Source of the DNA: JAWWPY01 sp964412845
GTDB taxonomy: Bacteria; Actinomycetota; Actinomycetes; Streptosporangiales; Streptosporangiaceae
Length of the DNA stretch: 25,636 nucleotides
Direction of reading: 5' to 3'
NCBI GenBank assembly: GCA_964412845.1
Contig: CAYPQM010000099.1
Location: 1-25,636 of the forward strand
Part shown: positions 1 through 7,800 of the stretch, one piece after another
Layout of the letters: every line of letters starts with the position of its first letter
Position numbering within the stretch: position 1 is the first letter of the stretch
Program-made: the position numbers and the translations under genes
The notes under the pieces: model-generated
What the model was told of the DNA's origin: nothing
Database searches by the model: none
What the model saw: only the letters and a program-made list of their open reading frames with translations

Positions 1-338
1 GGCGCCACCGTCGCCGCCTGCAGCCAGGAGAACCAGCCGAACGAAGCGCCGGCCAGCGTGCCGAAGGCGTAGTGCGGGAATCGTGCCGTCCCGCCCGCCA
101 CCGGGTACATCGCGCCAAGTTCGGCGTGCACGAGCGCCAGGATGGTGAGCGCGATGGCCGCGAAGATCCAGGCGAAGATCGCCGCCGGTCCGGCCGCCTG
201 GGAAGCACCAAGGGAGGCGAATAGCCAGCCGGAGCCGATGATCGAGCCCTCGGATGCCCAGGCGAGGCCGATCAGCCCCATTTCCCGTTTCAGGCCGACG
301 TCGGCTGCCTTGGTTGTAGCTACAGACTCAGATGCCAT
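1..338 (-). CDS. APC-family amino acid permease, N-terminal part (runs off window)
   Basis: The reverse strand from ATG at 338 reads open to the window edge for 112 codons and has no stop. The protein begins MASESVATT, followed by GLKREMGLIGLAWASEGSII, the first half-helix of amino acid-polyamine-organocation permeases, including the GSIIGSG-type glycine-rich unwound segment that binds the substrate backbone. Further hydrophobic stretches (AAIFAWIFAAIAMTILAL type, then PVAGGTARFPHYAFGTLAGASFGW) match TM2 and the start of TM3. The family imports amino acids or polyamines by proton or cation symport in the cytoplasmic membrane; the substrate cannot be told. Start chosen on an AAGGAAGG ribosome site about 8 bases upstream. 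Only about a quarter of a normal 450-500 residue permease is present. Confident in family, not in substrate. Confidence 0.85.
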   Translation of the reverse strand, partial: MASESVATTKAADVGLKREMGLIGLAWASEGSIIGSGWLFASLGASQAAGPAAIFAWIFAAIALTILALVHAELGAMYPVAGGTARFPHYAFGTLAGASFGWFSWLQAATVA

Positions 339-580
339 GATCGAGCCTTCCTTCAGGTTCGCATACGTGGGCCATACGCCCCGTGAGTAGGCCTCATGTT
401 AATGATCGACAACGAACCTGAGAAGAAGTCGTTTGGCGTCATTTCGATAACACGGGTCACAGTCAGGTGCGCCGGTTACACGCTCCGCTGCCACCGTGCG
501 GTCGCCGACCAGGACCGGCCACCCAGGAAGACATGCAGGCCGACCTGCGCAAGTGCGCCCTAAGGCGGGAAAGCGGCGGT
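339..580. other. Intergenic leader of the permease, no gene seen
   Basis: This stretch separates the CGNR regulator stop from the permease start; both read leftward. It is noticeably less GC-rich than its surroundings, consistent with a promoter for the permease. I see no convincing -35/-10 pair and no RNA gene. Short ORFs here on either strand lack ribosome sites and recognisable protein features. Confidence 0.5.
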
Positions 581-1159
581 TCAGCCCGCTGCGCTGGACG
601 CACGCCGCGGGTCGTGGCTACGCCGGCGGCCCGGGAAAGCGGTGACGTTTGCCCTGACTTTCGCCGCGCAGCGGTCGGAGCAGAAACGCCTGGACCGGTT
701 GGTGCTGGCATCGATGAAGACCCCCTGGCAGGCCGCGCCCGCGCAGGAGCCGAGCCGCTCCGGTCCCATCTGAGTGACGATTCCGGCCAGGCCGACGACG
801 GCGCGGGCGGCATACTTGTCGGCCGCCGAACCACTCTGGGCGAGGTGCAAGTGCCATGACTGGCCGTCATGCTGGGCAATCTCGGGATGGAATGGATAAC
901 GGATGAGAAGCATGTTAAGTCGCTCGACTACCTCGTCACCCTTTCCGGTGGCAGCGGCAGTGAAGATCAGCCGCAGTTCCGTCTTGAGGTGGCTGAGCGC
1001 ATCGAGATCACCCGAGGTCACCCACGAGTTCAACTGGGGCAGGCCCGCCGTGAATGCGCGATATCCGTCCACGGAAAGAAGCCCGTCACGGTGTCCGTGA
1101 TCGGGGCAATCCGTGTTCACCAAGCGCACCGCCAGCTCGGCATAGGAGGTGAAGTCCAC
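581..1159 (-). CDS. ABATE / CGNR zinc-finger family transcriptional regulator
   Basis: A 192-residue protein of the ABATE plus zf-CGNR architecture, a common actinobacterial putative DNA-binding regulator. The N-terminal part (YAELAVRLVNT, later LPQLNSW, LKTELRLIFTAAATG, LNMLLIRYPFHPEI) matches the ABATE ligand-binding-like region. The C-terminal part carries a four-cysteine zinc site (C139, C144, C160, C164) within CAGAAC, then STNRSRRFCSDRC. The signature CGNR itself is degenerate, reading C-A-A-K, a variant I believe is frequent in actinomycetes. The start is GTG at 1159 because GAAGGACCGGA lies directly upstream; a longer reading to 1219 would add 20 low-complexity residues. It is transcribed toward the permease and away from the dehydrogenase, so it could control either one. 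Targets and effector are unknown. Confidence 0.8.
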   Translation of the reverse strand: MDFTSYAELAVRLVNTDCPDHGHRDGLLSVDGYRAFTAGLPQLNSWVTSGDLDALSHLKTELRLIFTAAATGKGDEVVERLNMLLIRYPFHPEIAQHDGQSWHLHLAQSGSAADKYAARAVVGLAGIVTQMGPERLGSCAGAACQGVFIDASTNRSRRFCSDRCAAKVRANVTAFPGRRRSHDPRRASSAAG

Positions 1160-1354
1160 TCCGGTCCTTCGAGTGCCTGGGGATGTCAGGGGGGCCGCTT
1201 CCCGCCCCGAGTATGGCACAGACTTGGGGGGTCGGCCTGCTCTTCACCGGGGTACTTCAGGTTAGCCTCAGCAATACCTCAGGCGGCACTCCGCCAGCGG
1301 CGCGTACGGCCCTGCTGACGACCTGGCGAGGCGCCTCGCGCTAGGGTGCGGGCC
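1160..1354. promoter_or_regulatory. Divergent promoter region between CGNR regulator and dehydrogenase
   Basis: This 195-bp spacer separates two divergently read genes and must hold both promoters. It contains TCAGGTTAGCCTCAGCAAT at 1257-1275, which matches about 14 of 19 positions of the actinobacterial DtxR/IdeR/DmdR iron box. The left half is good and the right half poor, so it may be chance. No clear sigma-70 type pair was found. Confidence 0.4.
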
Positions 1355-2323
1355 ATGTTCGCTGTCACCGCCGCACGCATCGATGCTGAGGATCCGCTGG
1401 CTGGACTGGAACTGGGCGAGCGTCCGGAACCATCGGCCGAACCAGGCTGGACCACCATCACCGTCAAGGCCGCGGCACTCAACCACCACGACGTGTGGAC
1501 GCTGCGTGGGGTCGGGATCTCGGCTGAGCGCCTGCCGATCGTGCTGGGCTGTGACGCCGCGGGGGTGGACGACGACGGCAACGAGGTCGTCGTGCACGCC
1601 GTGATCGGAGACCCGGGCGCGGGGGGCGGTGACGAGACCCTCGATCCCCGCCGATCGCTGCTGTCCGAGCGTTACGACGGGGTGTTCGCGGAACGGTTGG
1701 CTGTGCCCAGGCGGAACCTGCTGCCTAAGCCCGCGGCCCTGTCCTTCGAAGATGCGGCGTGCCTGCCGACGGCGTACCTGACGGCCTATCGCATGCTGTT
1801 CAACCGATCCGGCCTCGAGCCAGGCGCGACCGTCCTCGTGCAGGGCGCCAGCGGGGGCGTGGCCACGGCCCTGATCCTGCTCGGCCGGGCTGCGGGGTAC
1901 CGGGTCTGGGTGACCAGCCGGACCGAGGCCAAACGGGACCGCGCCCTGGAACTCGGTGCCGAGCAGGCATTCCCGGATGGCGCGCGGCTCCCGGAGCGGG
2001 TCGACGCGGTCATGGAGACCGTCGGCCAGGCGACGTGGGCTCATTCGCTGCGCGCCCTGAAGCCCGGCGGCCGGATCGTGGTCTGCGGCGCGACCAGTGG
2101 TGCGGTGCCGCCCGCCGACCTGAACCGGGTGTTCTTCCTGCAGCTGTCGGTCGTGGGCTCGACCATGGGGAGCCGGGATCAGCTGGGCCGCCTGCTGCGG
2201 TTCTGTGAGCAGACCGGGATGCGCCCCGCCGTCGACCGGATCCTGCCGCTCAGCGGGGCTGCCGACGGATTCGCCGCCCTGATCTCCGGCGACGTCTTCG
2301 GCAAGGTCGTCTTCACCCTCTGA
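1355..2323 (+). CDS. Zinc-independent MDR-superfamily alcohol dehydrogenase / quinone oxidoreductase
   Basis: A 322-residue medium-chain dehydrogenase/reductase. The N-terminal GroES-like domain (about 1-120) contains VKAAALNHHDVWTLRGVG and LGCDAAGVDDDGNEV; the catalytic-zinc Cys/His set and the four structural-zinc cysteines of true alcohol dehydrogenases are absent. The Rossmann domain follows, with VQGASGGVATALILLGRAAG as the NADP-binding glycine-rich loop and CGATSGAVPP later. Such enzymes reduce quinones or activated double bonds with NAD(P)H in the cytosol. Start taken at ATG 1355, where MFAVTAARI opens the first beta strand and AGGG sits upstream; an in-frame GTG at 1346 is possible. 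The physiological substrate cannot be read from the sequence. It is a single-gene unit, convergent with the PadR operon. Confidence 0.9.
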   Translation: MFAVTAARIDAEDPLAGLELGERPEPSAEPGWTTITVKAAALNHHDVWTLRGVGISAERLPIVLGCDAAGVDDDGNEVVVHAVIGDPGAGGGDETLDPRRSLLSERYDGVFAERLAVPRRNLLPKPAALSFEDAACLPTAYLTAYRMLFNRSGLEPGATVLVQGASGGVATALILLGRAAGYRVWVTSRTEAKRDRALELGAEQAFPDGARLPERVDAVMETVGQATWAHSLRALKPGGRIVVCGATSGAVPPADLNRVFFLQLSVVGSTMGSRDQLGRLLRFCEQTGMRPAVDRILPLSGAADGFAALISGDVFGKVVFTL

Positions 2324-2339
2324 CAACGCCACCCGTTTT

Positions 2340-2630
2340 CCATGATCGCGGTGGATCGCTGCTCGCCGGCAGCCACCCACACACCGCGNNNNNNNNNNNN
2401 NNNNNNNNNNNNNNNNNNNNNNNNNNNNNNNNNNNNNNNNNNNNNNNNNNNNNNNNNNNNNNNNNNNNNNNNNNNNNNNNNNNNNNNNATCATGGGAGCT
2501 GGGCATGCCCGGGAGTCCGGGGGTTGCCCCCCGGGCTGGCAGGGACACCGCGATCATGGGAGCTGGGCATGCCCGGGAGTCCGGGGGTTGCCCCCCGGGC
2601 TGGCAGGCACACCGCGATCATGGGAGCTGA
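2340..2630. repeat. 64-bp tandem repeat array interrupted by assembly gap
   Basis: Two complete near-identical 64-bp units (2489-2552 and 2553-2616, differing at one visible base, agGgac versus agGCac) are followed by a truncated third unit (2617-2630). The bases just left of the gap, CACACCGCG, equal the end of the unit, so the array clearly continues into the gap. Each unit holds a perfect 7-bp hairpin, CCGGGGG-TTGC-CCCCCGG (2517-2534 and 2581-2598). The unit junction CGCGATCATGG (2549-2559, 2613-2623) appears inverted as CCATGATCGCG at 2340-2350, left of the gap. The array lies between two convergent genes, so the hairpins may also terminate both transcripts. Confidence 0.85.
2389..2488. 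other. Assembly gap of 100 N
   Basis: Exactly one hundred N, the convention for a scaffold gap of unknown size. It sits inside the 64-bp repeat, which is presumably why assembly failed. The true copy number and gap length are unknown. Confidence 0.98.
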
Positions 2631-2634
2631 CTGG

Positions 2635-3552
2635 TTAGTCGTCGTGCGGGGGTTCGGCGTCGTCGTGCGGTGCCTTGGCGGAGCCCTCGCCGAAGACCTC
2701 GGTCTTGATCCGGTCGAGCGCGTCATCCAGGATCGCCCGGAGGTCGCCGAGGGCGTCCTCGCTCACCGCGTGGGCGTGCCAGGCAGCTGTGCGCAGTTCG
2801 CTGGTAAAGCGCCTGGCCAGCCGTTCCAGATCCCGGTAGGTGCTGGGGTTGGCCCAGCCGGACGCCCCGGACGCCCCGGGCGGGCCTGGCCAGCCGCGCC
2901 TGCCCGGCCAGTCGGTCCACGCCTGCCAGTCTTGCCAGCTACCCCAGCCCTGCTCGGCCCGCTCACCCTCGGTGCTGGCGTCATGGCGGTCATGGCCCCG
3001 CTTGGCGCCGTCCCGGGCTCGCCGTGCGCCTTCCCTGGCGCTGTCACGGGCTTGCCTGGCCTGGTCCCGGACCGCCCGGGCTCGCTCCTTGGCTTCGTCG
3101 CGCGCGTCGCGCGCGTGCTCCGTGGCGGCGTTGTGGCCGCCACGAGCCTGCGGCTGACTCTGCCCATGGATGTCTCGTGCGGCCCAGGTCAGTTCCTCGC
3201 GCAGGCTGCGGACGGTCTCCCGGACATCCTCGGTGACTTCGCGGGCAATGTCGCGGACAGATGCTGTCAGCTCATCTTCCAGCTCGGTCAGGTCCTCGGA
3301 CCGGTTCCGGAGTTCCTCCCGTCCCTTCTCGGTGATCCGGTACACCTTCCGGCCGTCCGATTCGTCGTGGGTAACCAGCCCTTCTTCCTCGAGCCTGGCC
3401 AGCCGCGGGTAGATCGTGCCGGGGGAGGGCGAATACACACCCATGAAGCGGTCCTGCAACAGCCGGATGACCTCGTAACCGTGCCGTGGTGATTCGTCGA
3501 GGAGCTTGAGCAGGTACAGGCGGAGCCGTCCGTGCCGGAATACCGGGCTCAT
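2635..3552 (-). CDS. PadR-family transcriptional regulator with long helical, Trp-rich C-terminus
   Basis: A 305-residue regulator. Residues 1-85 are a canonical PadR winged helix: GRLRLYLLKLLDESPRHGYE, then SPSPGTIYPRLARLEEEGLV and DGRKVYRITEKGREEL. PadR proteins are dimeric repressors that usually control their own operon. Residues 86-130 look like a coiled-coil dimerisation helix. Residues 138-190 are an Ala/Arg/Asp-rich helix with an ARDxAxxxAR rhythm. Residues 203-233 carry seven tryptophans in a Gly/Pro-rich linker, and 236-290 form a further amphipathic helical region before an acidic tail. Ordinary PadR proteins are 110-200 residues, so the C-terminal half is an extension. The start codon overlaps the stop of the upstream DUF4097 gene as ATGA, so the two are translationally coupled. 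Autoregulation is inferred from the repeats upstream of the operon. Confidence 0.9.
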   Translation of the reverse strand: MSPVFRHGRLRLYLLKLLDESPRHGYEVIRLLQDRFMGVYSPSPGTIYPRLARLEEEGLVTHDESDGRKVYRITEKGREELRNRSEDLTELEDELTASVRDIAREVTEDVRETVRSLREELTWAARDIHGQSQPQARGGHNAATEHARDARDEAKERARAVRDQARQARDSAREGARRARDGAKRGHDRHDASTEGERAEQGWGSWQDWQAWTDWPGRRGWPGPPGASGASGWANPSTYRDLERLARRFTSELRTAAWHAHAVSEDALGDLRAILDDALDRIKTEVFGEGSAKAPHDDAEPPHDD

Positions 3553-4385
3553 CGGGTCTCGCTCTCTGAGTTCTCGCGCGGTGACGCCGAATGGTTGCGC
3601 TGGAGCAATGTGACCTGACCTGACATCGTCTTGACGGACAAGTAGCCAGCATGGTCGTCCGCGCCGAGCATCCCGCTCACTGTGTTGGAGCCTGGCGCCT
3701 GGGAGGATTGCAGCCCGCCGAATTCGCTCAGCACCCGGCCGGTGGTGGACCGCAGGTCGACCTGCGCGCTGGTCTCGGCGGGAAGCCGGATCGCGACCGG
3801 CCCCGAGACTGTCGCCACCCGCAGGCCGCCCTCGCGCTCCAGGTCGATGTCCGCGGTGATCCGCCCACTGACGGTCTTCGCATCCAGCTGGTGCACGGTG
3901 CCGTCGGCCAGGGTCAGGTCCCCGGAAACCGAGTTGAACCCGATGCGGCCGTCGATTCCCTGCGCTTCGACGTCGCCCGAGACCGTCTTCGCGTCCACGG
4001 TGCCGGTCACGCCGTCCAGGGTGATGTTCCCGGAGACGCTCTTCACGGAGGTCTTCGCCGAGATCCCGGACACGATGGCGCTGGCGCTCACCACGCCGAG
4101 CTGAGTGGGGCAGTCCTTCGGCACCGTGATGGTGATGGCGGCCGAGTGCCGCTGCGGGCGGAGCCAGCCGAGCAGGCCGTCCCAGGTGAGATCTTCGTAG
4201 GTGACGGTCAGGATGCCGGCCTCGTGGCTCACCAGGAGAGGCTGGCCGGACAGGTTGGCAACGTCGAGGCACGGGCGTTCGTCCGTGCTGAGCACGGCGA
4301 CGGAGCCCGAGATGATCCGGACCCTCAGCGCGGCCACGCCGTCGAAGTCGAGGGTTGTCGGGGCGTCAATGGTCCAGCGCGTCAT
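3549..4385 (-). CDS. DUF4097-family beta-helix (adhesin-like) protein
   Basis: A 278-residue protein of the DUF4097/GIN-like beta-helix type. From residue 95 on it consists of short rungs with a recurring T/S-V-S-G turn: KSVSGNI, KTVSGDV, NSVSGDL, KTVSGRI, ATVSGPV, RSTTGRV, NTVSGML, KTMSGQV, about 17-22 residues apart. This gives a right-handed solenoid. Residues 1-90 form a beta-rich cap (WTIDAPTTLDFDGVAALRVR, SGSVAVLSTDERP). There is no signal peptide or membrane helix, so it is probably cytoplasmic or exported by an unseen route. The start at ATG 4385 is supported by AGAAAGGA seven bases upstream; a longer GTG reading to 4433 lacks such a site. It is the first gene of a two-gene operon with PadR. 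The biochemical role of the family is unknown; envelope-stress roles have been proposed for relatives. Confidence 0.88.
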   Translation of the reverse strand: MTRWTIDAPTTLDFDGVAALRVRIISGSVAVLSTDERPCLDVANLSGQPLLVSHEAGILTVTYEDLTWDGLLGWLRPQRHSAAITITVPKDCPTQLGVVSASAIVSGISAKTSVKSVSGNITLDGVTGTVDAKTVSGDVEAQGIDGRIGFNSVSGDLTLADGTVHQLDAKTVSGRITADIDLEREGGLRVATVSGPVAIRLPAETSAQVDLRSTTGRVLSEFGGLQSSQAPGSNTVSGMLGADDHAGYLSVKTMSGQVTLLQRNHSASPRENSESETR

Positions 4386-4471
4386 TGCGCATCCTTTCTG
4401 GCCCGGCTCCGGATCGTGGGGCGTCGGCCACATCCTCGTCCGGGGCTGGGCGGCTGACGGGCAGGCTCGCT

Positions 4472-4530
4472 ATACAGCTTCTACTTCATAAGATATATCG
4501 CGTTCTCTAGAAGTCAAGATGTATCGCGAG
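4472..4530 (-). promoter_or_regulatory. PadR-operon promoter with two operator-like direct repeats
   Basis: Read leftward, TTGACT (4515-4510) is followed after 16-18 bases by an AT-rich TATCTT/TCTTAT hexamer, a plausible sigma-70 type promoter for the DUF4097-padR operon. The 13-mer CGCGATAYATCTT occurs twice: at 4516-4528, abutting the -35, and at 4490-4502, over the spacer and -10. The copies are 26 bp apart. The upstream copy extends to an imperfect palindrome, GAT-aac-TCGCGA-tac-ATC. AT-rich sites with a central TCGCGA in this position are what a PadR autorepressor would bind. This is inference from position and repetition only. Confidence 0.6.
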
Positions 4531-4536
4531 TTATCT

Positions 4537-4592
4537 GGCTCGTGGCTCGTGGCTCGTGGCTCGTGGCTCGTGGCTCGTGGCTCGTGGCTCGT
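4537..4592. repeat. 7-bp minisatellite, 8 perfect copies of GGCTCGT
   Basis: Eight uninterrupted copies of GGCTCGT are followed by degenerate copies to about 4613. The array lies directly upstream of the PadR-operon operators and downstream of the DUF6104 gene. A unit of seven bases shifts frame each copy, so any coding reading gives an artificial heptapeptide repeat. Copy number is likely to vary by slippage. Confidence 0.9.
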
Positions 4593-4656
4593 GGGAGCTG
4601 GCTCGTGGGACCTGGCATGGCCGGTGCCGCAGGCCGCCCGGGCTGACCGTTGGGTG

Positions 4657-4836
4657 CTACTCGTCTGCGTCGTCGTCCAGACGGGCGAGCCAGCTGGCCA
4701 GCCGGTCAACCGTAGTTTCGGACTCCGGGTTCAAATCCACGAATTCGCGCAGCCGCACCGCGAGCCAGCCGAAGTTGACCTCGTCCTCCGCGCGCCGGTG
4801 TTCGAGCTCCTCGATACCGCGGTCGGTGAAGTACAC
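4657..4836 (-). CDS. DUF6104 family small protein
   Basis: A 59-residue protein beginning (GTG start) MYFTDRGIEELEHRR and ending in an acidic ARLDDDADE tail. Internal EVNFGWLAVRLREFVDLNPE and TTVDRLASWLARL segments match the conserved actinobacterial DUF6104 family. It starts 9 bases after the kgd stop with AGGGA seven bases upstream, so it is in the same operon. Its length is typical of the family, and it is too short for usual ORF cut-offs. Two amphipathic helices are predicted, with no membrane segment. Function is unknown; the constant position behind kgd hints at a role linked to 2-oxoglutarate metabolism, but that is inference. Confidence 0.88.
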   Translation of the reverse strand: MYFTDRGIEELEHRRAEDEVNFGWLAVRLREFVDLNPESETTVDRLASWLARLDDDADE

Positions 4837-4845
4837 CTGCTGTCC

Positions 4846-7800
4846 CTAGCCTTGGCCCAGAGCGGCGTCGATGACCGCCCGGTGCTCGGCCGCGTGGGCA
4901 TTGGCGGAGCCGGCCGCGGGCGCGGAACTGGCCAGGAGCGAGGCGTGCCGGATCTGACGGCCGAGGATCTCCGGGAGATGAATGGCCATGGTTGGCCAGG
5001 CGCCCATGTTGGCGGGCTCCTCCTGAACCCAGACGACCTCCTCGGCGCCCGGGTACTGGCCGAGGGTGTGCTGCAGTTCCGCGGCGGGCAGCGGGTAGAG
5101 CCGCTCGACCCGGATGATCGCACTGTGGGTGAGGCCGCCGGCGGCCCGCCTGGCGGCCAGGTCGTAGTAGACCTTGCCCGAGCACAGCAGCACCTTGCGG
5201 ACGCCAGCCGGATCGAGGTCTCCATGGTCGCCAATGACTGGCAGGAAGGAACCCGAGGCGAAGTCGGCGACCGACGAGGTGGCTTGCTTGAGCCGGAGCA
5301 TCGACTTGGGCGTGAAGACGATCAGCGGTGTACGCCGCCCCGACAAGGCCTGCCAGCGCAGCAGGTGGCAGTAGTTCGCCGGCGTGGTCGGCATCGCCAC
5401 GGTCATGTTGTCCTGCGCGCACAGCCCGAGGAACCGCTCGATCCGCGCGGAGGAGTGGTCAGGGCCCTGCCCCTCGTACCCGTGCGGCAGCAGCAGCACC
5501 ACGCTGGACCGCTGGCCCCACTTTTGCTCGCCGGAGCTGATGAACTCATCCATGATCGTCTGCGCGCCGTTGGCAAAGTCACCGAACTGGGCTTCCCAGC
5601 AGACCAGCGCGTCGGGCCGGGCGACCGAGTATCCGTACTCGAAACCCACCGCGGCGAACTCTGACAGCAGCGAGTCATAGGCATAGAACTTGGCGGTGCC
5701 CGAATTGAACTGCCGCAGCGGGGTGTACTCCTCCGCGGTGTGCCGGTCCACCAGGACCGCGTGCCGCTGGCCGAACGTGCCGCGCCTGGTGTCCTGGCCA
5801 ACGAGCCGGACCGCGTGCCCGTCCATCAGCACGGACCCGAACGCGAGCAGCTCGCCGGTGGCCCAGTCGATCGCGCCCTCCGCGACCATCGTGGCCCGGC
5901 GCTGCAGCAATGGCTGCAGCCGGGGATGCGGCGTGAAGCCTTCGGGCAGGTTCAGCTGCGAATCCACGATCCGCTTGATGGCCTCCTCGGGCACGCGGGT
6001 GGGTGTGCCCTCGTGGTCGATCGGCTCCGGCGCCACGGCCTCGGGCCTGATCACCGCGCCTGGCTCCGCGGGGCGCTTCGACGCTTCCCGCGTCTCGGTG
6101 AAGGCTCGCTCAAGCTGCTGCTGGTAATCCCGCAGCGCCTGCTCCGCCTCTTCCAGGGTGATGTCGCCGCGGCCGATCAGCGACTCGGTGTAGATCTTCC
6201 GCGTTGACCTCTTGGCGTCGATGATGTCGTACATCAGCGGCTGGGTGAACGAGGGGTTGTCAGCCTCGTTGTGACCCCGTCTGCGGTAGCAGATCAAGTC
6301 GATGACGACGTCTTTCCGGAATTCCTGCCGGTATTCGAAGGCGAGCTTGCCGACCCGCACCACAGCCTCGGGATCGTCCCCGTTGACGTGGAAGATCGGC
6401 GCCTGGATCATCCGCGCGACGTCGGTGGAGTACACACTGGACCGCGAGTACTCCGGCGCGGTGGTGAAGCCAACCTGGTTGTTCACCACGATGTGCACGG
6501 TCCCGCCGGTCCGGTAGCCACGCAGCTGGGACAGGTTCAGGGTCTCGGCCACCACGCCCTGGCCAGCGAACGCGGCGTCGCCATGCAGGAGCACGGGCAG
6601 CACCGTGAACCCTGGCTCGCCCATGTCGATGACGTCCTGCTTCGCCCGGACAACCCCCTCCAGCACGGGGTCGACCGCCTCCAGGTGGCTGGGGTTGGCG
6701 ACCAGCGACGTCGGGATGGTCGAGCCGTCGGACGCCGTGAACACCCCCTCCGCGCCCAGGTGGTACTTCACGTCGCCGGACCCGTGCGTGCTGCGCGGGT
6801 CCAGGTTCCCCTCGAACTCGCCGAAGATCTGCGCGTATGACTTGCCGACGATGTTCGCGAGCACGTTCAGCCTGCCGCGGTGCGCCATGCCGATGAAGGC
6901 CTCGTCGAGGTGGTGCACGGCCGCCTCAGTGAGCACCGCGTCGAGCAGCGGGATCAGCGACTCCGCGCCCTCCAGGGAGAACCTGCGCTGCCCGACGAAC
7001 TTCGTCTGCAGGAACATCTCGAACGCTTCGGCGATGTTCAGCCGGGACAGGATCTGCACTTGCTCGTCATGGTCGGCCCGGCCGTGCGGCCGCTCCACCC
7101 GGGCCTGCAGCCAGGTGCGCTCCTCCGGCTCCTGCATATGCATGTACTCCACGCCGACGGTGCGGCAGTAGGAGTCGCGGAGCACGCCGAGGATCTCGCG
7201 CAGCTTCATCAGCGGCTTGCCGCCGAAGCCGCCGGTCGCGAACTCGCGTTCCAGATCCCACAGGGTCAGCCCGTGCTGGTTGATGTCCAGGTCGGGATGC
7301 TTGCGCTGGCGGTACTCCAGGGGATCGGTGTCAGCGAGCAGGTGCCCGCGGACCCGGTAGGCGTGAATGAGCTCATGCACCCGGGCGGACTTGGTGATGT
7401 CGTCCTCGTGCCCGGCCGGGATGTCCTGCACCCAGCGCACCGGCTCGTACGGAATCCGCAGCGCCTCGAAGACCTCGTCGTAGAAGCCGTCCTCGCCGAG
7501 CAGCAGCGCGTGGATGCGGCGCAGGAAATCCCCGGACTGCGCGCCCTGGATGATCCGGTGGTCATAGCTGGAGGTCAGGGTGACCGTCTTGCTGATGGCC
7601 AGCCTGGTCATGGTCTCGTCGGCCGCGCCCTGGTAAGCGGCCGGATACTGCATCGCGCCGACACCCACGATGCAGCCCTGGCCCGCCATCAGCCGCGGCA
7701 CCGAGTGCTCAGTGCCGATCGTGCCCGGGTTGGTCAGGCTGATCGTGGTGCCCGCGAAATCCTCGACCGTCAGCCTGCCGTTGCGGGCCCGGCGGACCAC

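Noticed and set aside
366..385. Partial inverted repeat GTGGGC-catac-GCCC upstream of the permease
   Set aside because: Only four bases pair cleanly; too weak to call an operator or terminator.
463..879. Overlapping short frames on both strands near the CGNR regulator
   Set aside because: All are Arg/Pro/Ser-rich shadows of the regulator, without start signals.
1268..2557. 429-codon antisense frame spanning the assembly gap
   Set aside because: It runs through 100 N and antisense to a clear dehydrogenase gene, with no domain of its own.
3553..4272. Long N-terminal extension of the PadR frame
   Set aside because: It is the out-of-frame shadow of the DUF4097 gene; the ATGA junction and the winged-helix start fix PadR at 3552.
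4470..4709. Leftward 79-codon frame with a Ser-His-Glu-Pro-Arg-Ala-Thr repeat
   Set aside because: The heptapeptide repeat is just the 7-bp minisatellite read in three phases. The frame also covers the PadR-operon promoter and part of the DUF6104 gene.
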